From Leclercia adecarboxylata (GTDB lineage Bacteria; Pseudomonadota; Gammaproteobacteria; Enterobacterales; Enterobacteriaceae): 64,000 nucleotides of DNA. The stretch is taken from assembly GCF_006171285.1 (NCBI RefSeq), contig NZ_CP040889.1, forward strand, positions 2,728,001 to 2,792,000, read 5' to 3'. Every line of letters begins with the position of its first letter. Position 1 is the first letter of the stretch. Shown piece by piece: positions 59,194 through 64,000 of the stretch. Both the position numbers and the translations under genes were made by a program. Below the pieces are notes generated by a model. The model was not told where the DNA came from, ran no database searches, and saw only the letters and a list, made by a program, of their open reading frames with translations.

Positions 59194-59781
59194 ATGAATA
59201 CCTTACGCATTGGCTTAGTTTCTGTCTCTGACCGCGCCTCCAGCGGTGTTTATGAAGATAAAGGCATTCCTGCGCTGGAAGCCTGGCTGGCTTCTGCTCT
59301 GACTACGCCGTTTGAAGTGCAAACGCGTCTGATCCCGGATGAGCAGGCCGTCATCGAGCAAACCCTGTGTGAACTGGTTGATGAAATGAGCTGTCATCTG
59401 GTGCTGACCACGGGCGGAACAGGGCCCGCGCGCCGGGATGTGACGCCGGACGCAACCCTTGCCGTTGCCGACCGTGAAATGCCGGGCTTTGGCGAACAGA
59501 TGCGCCAGATCAGTCTACACTTTGTGCCAACGGCAATCCTGTCACGCCAGGTCGGGGTGATCCGCAAGCAGGCGCTGATCCTCAACTTACCGGGCCAGCC
59601 GAAGTCGATCAAAGAGACGCTGGAAGGCGTAAAAGAGGCTGACGGCAAGGTGGTGGTGGCGGGGATTTTTGCCAGCGTACCGTATTGTGTACAGCTTCTG
59701 GAAGGGCCTTACGTCGAAACCGATCCGCAGGTGGTAGCAGCTTTTCGCCCGAAAAGCGCAAGGCGTGAAATAATCTCCTGA
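59194..59781 (+). CDS. mog: Molybdopterin adenylyltransferase Mog
   Basis: The 195-residue protein has the length of E. coli Mog. The MoCF-fold motif is LVLTTGGTGPARRDVTPDAT, followed by GFGEQMRQISL. It adenylylates molybdopterin, preparing it for MoeA to insert molybdate. The ATG at 59194 gives the family N-terminus MNTLRIGLVSVSDRAS; upstream in-frame TTG and ATG codons are less likely. It follows talB as in K-12. Confidence 0.96.
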   Translation: MNTLRIGLVSVSDRASSGVYEDKGIPALEAWLASALTTPFEVQTRLIPDEQAVIEQTLCELVDEMSCHLVLTTGGTGPARRDVTPDATLAVADREMPGFGEQMRQISLHFVPTAILSRQVGVIRKQALILNLPGQPKSIKETLEGVKEADGKVVVAGIFASVPYCVQLLEGPYVETDPQVVAAFRPKSARREIIS

Positions 59782-59904
59782 AATTAACAATAATGTGACA
59801 TAAGCTGTAACGACGGTATCCTGCTAATTGATTTACGGTATAGTAATTTTTTCTTTACGATTGCTGTAAATATAACTCAACAATTCAGCCCATAATGGTT
59901 CGCT

Positions 59905-61194
59905 ATGTCACACTACACCCGGCCTCTCAATCGTCAGGATTATAAAACCCTCACGCTTGCCGCTCTCGGCGGCGCGCTGGAGTTTTATGACTTCATCATC
60001 TTCGTCTTTTTCGCCGCTGTCGTCGGGGAGCTGTTCTTCCCGGCAGACATCCCCGAATGGCTGCGTCAGGTTCAGACCTTTGGCATTTTCGCCGCCGGTT
60101 ATCTGGCGCGCCCGCTTGGCGGCATCGTGATGGCCCACTTTGGCGATCTGGTGGGGCGCAAAAAGATGTTCACCCTCAGCATCCTGCTGATGGCGGTACC
60201 GACTCTGGCGATTGGCCTGCTGCCGACCTATGCCTCGATGGGCATTCTCGCGCCGGTACTGCTGCTGCTGATGCGCATCCTGCAGGGAGCGGCGATTGGC
60301 GGTGAAGTGCCGGGCGCGTGGGTGTTTGTGGCGGAACATGTTCCGGCCCGGCGGATCGGCATTGCCTGCGGCACGCTGACCGCAGGGCTGACCGTAGGCA
60401 TTCTGCTCGGCTCGGTGGTGGCGACGCTGGTCAATACCAGCATGACCCAGCAGGCGGTGCACGACTGGGGCTGGCGTATTCCGTTCCTGCTGGGCGGGGC
60501 CTTTGGTCTGGTGGCCATGTATCTGCGTCGCTGGCTACAGGAGACGCCTGTATTTCTTGAGATGCAGCAGCGCAAGGCGCTGGCGCAGGAGCTGCCGGTT
60601 AAAGCGGTAGTGGTGCGGCACAGAAAGGCGGTGGTGGTATCGATGCTGCTGACCTGGCTGCTGTCGGCGGGCATCGTGGTGGTGATCCTGATGTCGCCGG
60701 TCTGGCTGCAAAAACAGTACGGCTTTGCCCCGGCGGTGACGCTGCAGGCCAACAGTATCGCCACCATCATGCTGTGCTTTGGCTGCCTGATTGCCGGTCT
60801 GGCGGTGGATCGTATCGGCTCCAGCCTGACCTTTATCATCGGCAGCCTGCTGCTGGCCGGGTCGAGCTGGGCGTTTTACCATCTGGCGGGCAGCCATCCC
60901 GAACAGCTGTTCCTGCTCTACGGTACGGTGGGGCTTTGCGTGGGCGTGGTGGGTGCGGTGCCTTACGTGATGGTTCGCGCCTTCCCGCCGGAAGTGCGCT
61001 TCACCGGTATTTCATTCTCCTATAACGTTTCATACGCCATCTTCGGCGGGCTGACGCCGGTTGCCGTCACCCTGTTGATGGGCGTGTCGCCGATGGCGCC
61101 CGCGTGGTACGTGCTGGCGCTGTCGCTCATGGGGCTGGCGCTGGGGATCTGGCTGCGTCAGAAACCGGTGGAAGTACCGGTCCTCGCGGGATAA
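59905..61194 (+). CDS. MHS-family major facilitator transporter
   Basis: The 429-residue protein has twelve predicted membrane helices and the metabolite:H+ symporter subfamily marks. These are LGGALEFYDFIIFVFFAAVVG at the first helix and ARPLGGIVMAHFGDLVGRKKMF, the MFS loop 2-3 signature. LQGAAIGGEVPGAWVFVAEH is in helices 4-5. Relatives carry dicarboxylates, proline/betaine, citrate or shikimate; the substrate here cannot be named. In K-12 the satP-yaaW-yaaI genes follow mog, so this gene is an accessory substitute at that junction. It ends in a strong bidirectional terminator. Confidence 0.88.
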   Translation: MSHYTRPLNRQDYKTLTLAALGGALEFYDFIIFVFFAAVVGELFFPADIPEWLRQVQTFGIFAAGYLARPLGGIVMAHFGDLVGRKKMFTLSILLMAVPTLAIGLLPTYASMGILAPVLLLLMRILQGAAIGGEVPGAWVFVAEHVPARRIGIACGTLTAGLTVGILLGSVVATLVNTSMTQQAVHDWGWRIPFLLGGAFGLVAMYLRRWLQETPVFLEMQQRKALAQELPVKAVVVRHRKAVVVSMLLTWLLSAGIVVVILMSPVWLQKQYGFAPAVTLQANSIATIMLCFGCLIAGLAVDRIGSSLTFIIGSLLLAGSSWAFYHLAGSHPEQLFLLYGTVGLCVGVVGAVPYVMVRAFPPEVRFTGISFSYNVSYAIFGGLTPVAVTLLMGVSPMAPAWYVLALSLMGLALGIWLRQKPVEVPVLAG

Positions 61195-61222
61195 AAAATG
61201 CCGGGCTCTGCCCGGCATTTTT
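61193..61222. terminator. Bidirectional terminator between the MFS and ABC transporter genes
   Basis: AAAAAATGCCGGGC-TCT-GCCCGGCATTTTTA has a 9-bp stem flanked by A and T runs, overlapping the MFS stop codon and ending two bases before the stop of the convergent gene. Confidence 0.92.
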
Positions 61223-61223
61223 A

Positions 61224-62360
61224 TTAGTGCGAAGGGGTGTAGCTCAGGATGATGTTGTCATCCGGGATGTGGGTGAAATCAGTGATGATGGCGTGGTAAT
61301 CCGCCTGCGGATCCACATCCTTAAACAGCGTTGGATAGAAGATTTTGCTCAGCGTCTCGATGGCGACGATGTTGTATGGGTTGTTATAGAAGTGGTGATA
61401 GAGCGCCCCGGTATGGCCCTGAGCTACCGCCGGAATGCTGGCCACTCCCTGACGCCCAACCAGCGCGTTGAACGCCGTCGTTACTTCGCCTGTCGGAACG
61501 TTATAGCCAAACGGGATTATGGCCATGCCCTTGCCCGGACGTTTTGAGCCGGTCATCAGGTAGTAATCCGGATTGAGGGAGATAATCTTCTCCACCGAGA
61601 TATTCCCGGTCGCGCCGGGCAGCAACTGTGACCCGATATTGCTCCCGCCCGCGGCTTCTACCAGTCCGCCCCAGCCGTTACGCGCATGGGTAAAGCAGCA
61701 GCCATTATCCAGCCCGCCGACGCCGGCAATAGGTTCGATAAAGACCAGCGGTTTTTTGCTGGCGGTTGCCAGACGCTGGTGGATTTTATCCAGACGCTGC
61801 TGATAGAAATCGATGTAGGCCTGGGCGCGGTCGGTCTGGCCCAACACCTTACCCAGCAGGGCAATGCTCGGCAGGGTGTTCTCTACCGGGTGCAGCTCGT
61901 AGTCAACGAAGATGACCGGAATGTGCAGGGCTTCGAGCTTCGTGAGCACGCCGGACTGCACCAGCGAGGGCTTAGCGCGCAGCTGGGCGATCATCAGGTC
62001 CGGCTGGCGGGAGATCACCGTTTCGAGATCGACATTTCCCTGGTCGGAAAACTTCATGTCGAGGATCTTCTCCGCTTCCGGCCACTTGCCCTTCAGCACA
62101 TTCCAGGTTTCGGTATCCTGCTTTTTCGGCAGATTGTTCCACGCCACCACTTTCGCGAACGGGTTATCGCGCTCCAGCAGCGCCAGGGCGAAGATGTCGC
62201 GTCCGTCCTGCAAAATGATGCGCTGCGGTTCGTGCTCCACCGTGACCGTGCGGTTATCCATATCCTTGACCGTTACCGGCCAACTTTGCGCCTGGGCGAT
62301 GAGCGGCGTAATGAACAGTGCCAGCCCCCCGGCGGCGGCGATGAGTTTTTTTAGCGTCAT
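61224..62360 (-). CDS. Iron/siderophore ABC transporter, periplasmic substrate-binding protein
   Basis: The 378-residue protein has a signal peptide (LIAAAGGLALFITPLIAQAQS) and the class III (FecB/TroA-like) binding-protein fold. PVTVKDMDNRTVTVEHEPQRI begins the first lobe, NVDLETVISRQPDLMIAQ follows, and ISVEKIISLNPDYYLMTGS lies in the second lobe. This class binds ferric siderophores, heme or cobalamin, with the siderophore type most likely here. It is the last gene of a permease-ATPase-binding-protein operon, 18 bases after the ATPase gene. Confidence 0.88.
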   Translation of the reverse strand: MTLKKLIAAAGGLALFITPLIAQAQSWPVTVKDMDNRTVTVEHEPQRIILQDGRDIFALALLERDNPFAKVVAWNNLPKKQDTETWNVLKGKWPEAEKILDMKFSDQGNVDLETVISRQPDLMIAQLRAKPSLVQSGVLTKLEALHIPVIFVDYELHPVENTLPSIALLGKVLGQTDRAQAYIDFYQQRLDKIHQRLATASKKPLVFIEPIAGVGGLDNGCCFTHARNGWGGLVEAAGGSNIGSQLLPGATGNISVEKIISLNPDYYLMTGSKRPGKGMAIIPFGYNVPTGEVTTAFNALVGRQGVASIPAVAQGHTGALYHHFYNNPYNIVAIETLSKIFYPTLFKDVDPQADYHAIITDFTHIPDDNIILSYTPSH

Positions 62361-62378
62361 GTTTTCCCCGTCTTTTTC

Positions 62379-63155
62379 TTATGGTGTTAACCCGTCGACC
62401 ACCACATGGGGCAGTCCGCGGGAGCAGTATTCAACCCGGCCGTCCACGCCATACACCGCAGCCAGATTGACGGGCGTGACCACCTCTCCCGGCAGGCCGC
62501 TGGCGATCAGCTCGCCGGCTTTCAGCATCAGGGCATAGTCCGCATGGCGCAGGGCAATGTTGATGTCGTGGATCACCACGACGGTGACGATGTTGCGCAG
62601 CCGCGTTTCGCGGGCGACGATGTCCATCACTTGGAACTGGTAGTTAAGATCGAGGGCGCTCAGGGGCTCGTCCAGCAACAGCAGGTCGGGCTGGCGGATC
62701 AGAGACTGCGCGAGGCCAATCAGCTGCTTTTGCCCGCCGGAAAGTTGATCCAGAAAACTCATTGCCAGATGGGCGACGCCCAGCTTTTCAAGAATGGCGT
62801 ACGCCTCCTGCTCAACGTTTTGCGTATTCACGCTGCCGCTGGCACGACGGGCGACGATCACCGATTCCAGCGCATGCAAATGCACGCCCTGAGGCAGGGA
62901 TTGCGGGAGATAAACCACCTTCTGCGCCCGCTTTGCCGGGGGCAGGGTCATCAGATCCTCGCCGTTAAGCAGTAACTCGCCCTGAGCGGGATTCAGGTCT
63001 GCCAGCGCGCGCAGCAGGGTCGATTTACCCGAGCCGTTCGGCCCCAGCAGGGCGGTGATCTGTCCGCGAGGAAGTCGTGGGGTGGTTAGCCCGCTGATGA
63101 CTTTTTTCTTGCGATAGCCGGTGTGCAGCTCCCGGACGCGAAGGCCGTCGGTCAT
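62379..63155 (-). CDS. Iron/siderophore ABC transporter, ATP-binding protein
   Basis: The 258-residue protein is a FecE-type ABC ATPase. Walker A is LLGPNGSGKSTLL near residue 37, the Q-loop is YLPQSLPQGVHLHALES, and the signature is LSGGQKQLIGLAQSL. Walker B is LLLLDEPLSALD, and the H-loop is VVIHDIN. It powers import with the adjacent FecCD permease. Its ATG overlaps the permease stop by four bases (ATGA), with GGGGGAA upstream. Confidence 0.93.
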   Translation of the reverse strand: MTDGLRVRELHTGYRKKKVISGLTTPRLPRGQITALLGPNGSGKSTLLRALADLNPAQGELLLNGEDLMTLPPAKRAQKVVYLPQSLPQGVHLHALESVIVARRASGSVNTQNVEQEAYAILEKLGVAHLAMSFLDQLSGGQKQLIGLAQSLIRQPDLLLLDEPLSALDLNYQFQVMDIVARETRLRNIVTVVVIHDINIALRHADYALMLKAGELIASGLPGEVVTPVNLAAVYGVDGRVEYCSRGLPHVVVDGLTP

Positions 63156-64000
63156 ACGTTCCCCCGGTTACGAATAATGATGCTCAGGAAGAACGGCACC
63201 CCCACCAGCGAGGTGACAATGCCAACAGGAATGATGACGCCGGGAACGATGTTCTTGGAAAACACGGAGGCCAGCGAAAGCACCAGAGCGCCAATCAGCA
63301 TGCTGCCGGGCAGATAAAAACGGTGATCCTCGCCAAACATCATGCGCGAGATATGCGGCGCCACCAGGCCAATAAAGCCTACCGGCCCGACAAAGGCGAC
63401 GGTCAGCGCCGAAATAATGCTGATGCGTAGCAGCGTCGCCAGGCGCAGCTTTTTGACGTTAATCCCGAAGCTGACGGCGCGATCTTCTCCCAGACGCAGC
63501 GCCGTTAGCTTCCAGGCGTTTTTCAGCGACAGCGGCACGATAATCAGCAGCGCCACGGCCAGAATAGCCAGCTTATCCCATGAGGCCCTTGCCAGGCTGC
63601 CCATTGTCCAGAAGACCAGCCCCTGCAGGGTGTCTTCACTGGCAACGAACTGCAAAATGGAAATCAGGGCGTTGAAGGTAAAGACCAGCGCGATGCCGAA
63701 CAGCACCACGCCGGACGTCGCCACGCGGGTCCAGCGGCTGATGCCATCCAGAATAAAGCAGGCCAGCAGGGCAAAGACAAAGGCGTTTGCCGGAATAAAC
63801 CACTTATCGGCAATACCGGGAATGCCCAGCCCGAGCACAATCGCCAGGGCAGCGCCGAAGGAGGCGGCAGACGACACCCCAAGCGTGAACGGGCTGGCGA
63901 GCGGGTTGTTAAGGATGGTTTGCATCTCGGCTCCGGCAAGCCCCAGCGCCATACCGACGGCGACCGCCATCAGCGCAAACGGCAGCCGCAGCTCCCAGAC
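63152..64000 (-). CDS. Iron/siderophore ABC transporter, FecCD-type permease, 5' end outside window
   Basis: The C-terminal 282 residues of a BtuC/FecCD-family permease are in the window. The reading frame continues to the last base (VWELRLPFALMAVAVGMALG), so the start lies beyond 64000. Family motifs are GLAGAEMQTILNNPLASPFTLGVSSAASFGAAL and FVGPVGFIGLVAPHISRMMFG, and the late helices are LPGSMLIGALVLSLASVFS. About seven hydrophobic segments are visible. It forms the channel for the downstream ATPase and binding protein. Any Fur box would be further upstream. Confidence 0.92.
   Translation of the reverse strand, partial: VWELRLPFALMAVAVGMALGLAGAEMQTILNNPLASPFTLGVSSAASFGAALAIVLGLGIPGIADKWFIPANAFVFALLACFILDGISRWTRVATSGVVLFGIALVFTFNALISILQFVASEDTLQGLVFWTMGSLARASWDKLAILAVALLIIVPLSLKNAWKLTALRLGEDRAVSFGINVKKLRLATLLRISIISALTVAFVGPVGFIGLVAPHISRMMFGEDHRFYLPGSMLIGALVLSLASVFSKNIVPGVIIPVGIVTSLVGVPFFLSIIIRNRGNV

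Overview
The window is chromosomal DNA of a gammaproteobacterium in the Enterobacteriaceae. Gene content, order and protein sequences follow the Escherichia coli K-12 map across 99-100/0 minutes (tsr, opgB, dnaTC, yjjPB, yjjQ-bglJ, fhuF, leu tRNAs, rsmC, holD-rimI-yjjG, prfC, osmY, yjjUVWI, deoCABD, yjjJ, lplA, serB-radA-nadR, ettA, slt, trpR, gpmB, rob, creABCD, arcA, thrLABC, yaaXAJ, talB, mog). Differences from K-12 (an hpa cluster edge, an Ohr/TetR pair, a YbaK-like protein plus a PTS EIIC, and an MFS transporter plus iron ABC transporter after mog) suggest an Enterobacter/Leclercia/Lelliottia-type relative. The genus cannot be fixed from the sequence alone.

Layout. 1-750: first codons of hpaG and its divergent repressor gene hpaR, the edge of a 4-hydroxyphenylacetate catabolic cluster. 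777-2530: tsr behind a sigma-28-type promoter. 2617-9491: minus-strand genes for periplasmic glucan decoration (opgB), primosome loading (dnaT-dnaC), an Ohr/TetR pair and the YjjP/YjjB exporter. 9492-11292: an AT-rich segment and the overlapping LuxR-type regulators yjjQ-bglJ. 11335-13465: accessory YbaK-like protein and a lone PTS EIIC behind a LacI-type operator. 13986-15161: divergent Fur-boxed fhuF and yjjZ. 15201-15520: three tandem tRNA-Leu(CAG) genes. 15660-24000: translation and replication accessory genes and stress genes. 24027-30152: a glycyl-radical enzyme and activase next to the deo nucleoside-catabolic operon, with DeoR, CRP and promoter elements visible. 30290-43637: HipA-like YjjJ, lipoate, serine, NAD, ribosome-gating, murein and tryptophan-control genes. 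43850-48617: the CreABCD system and ArcA. 49253-54985: a SpoU methyltransferase and the attenuator-controlled threonine operon. 55279-59781: yaaX, yaaA, yaaJ, talB, mog. 59905-64000: an MFS transporter and a siderophore-type ABC importer cut by the window end.

I found no prophage, insertion sequence, CRISPR array or new defence system, and no clearly undescribed large system. The regulatory architecture is the most informative part: two DeoR operators 603 bp apart with one inside yjjI, a perfect cre tag across the end of creC, a trpR operator, an FNR site before arcA, and paired Fur boxes. Several families of intergenic inverted repeats (REP/BIME-like and a CCCTCTCCC...GGGAGAGGG family) recur, and one 200-bp structured intergenic block after the PTS gene is unexplained.
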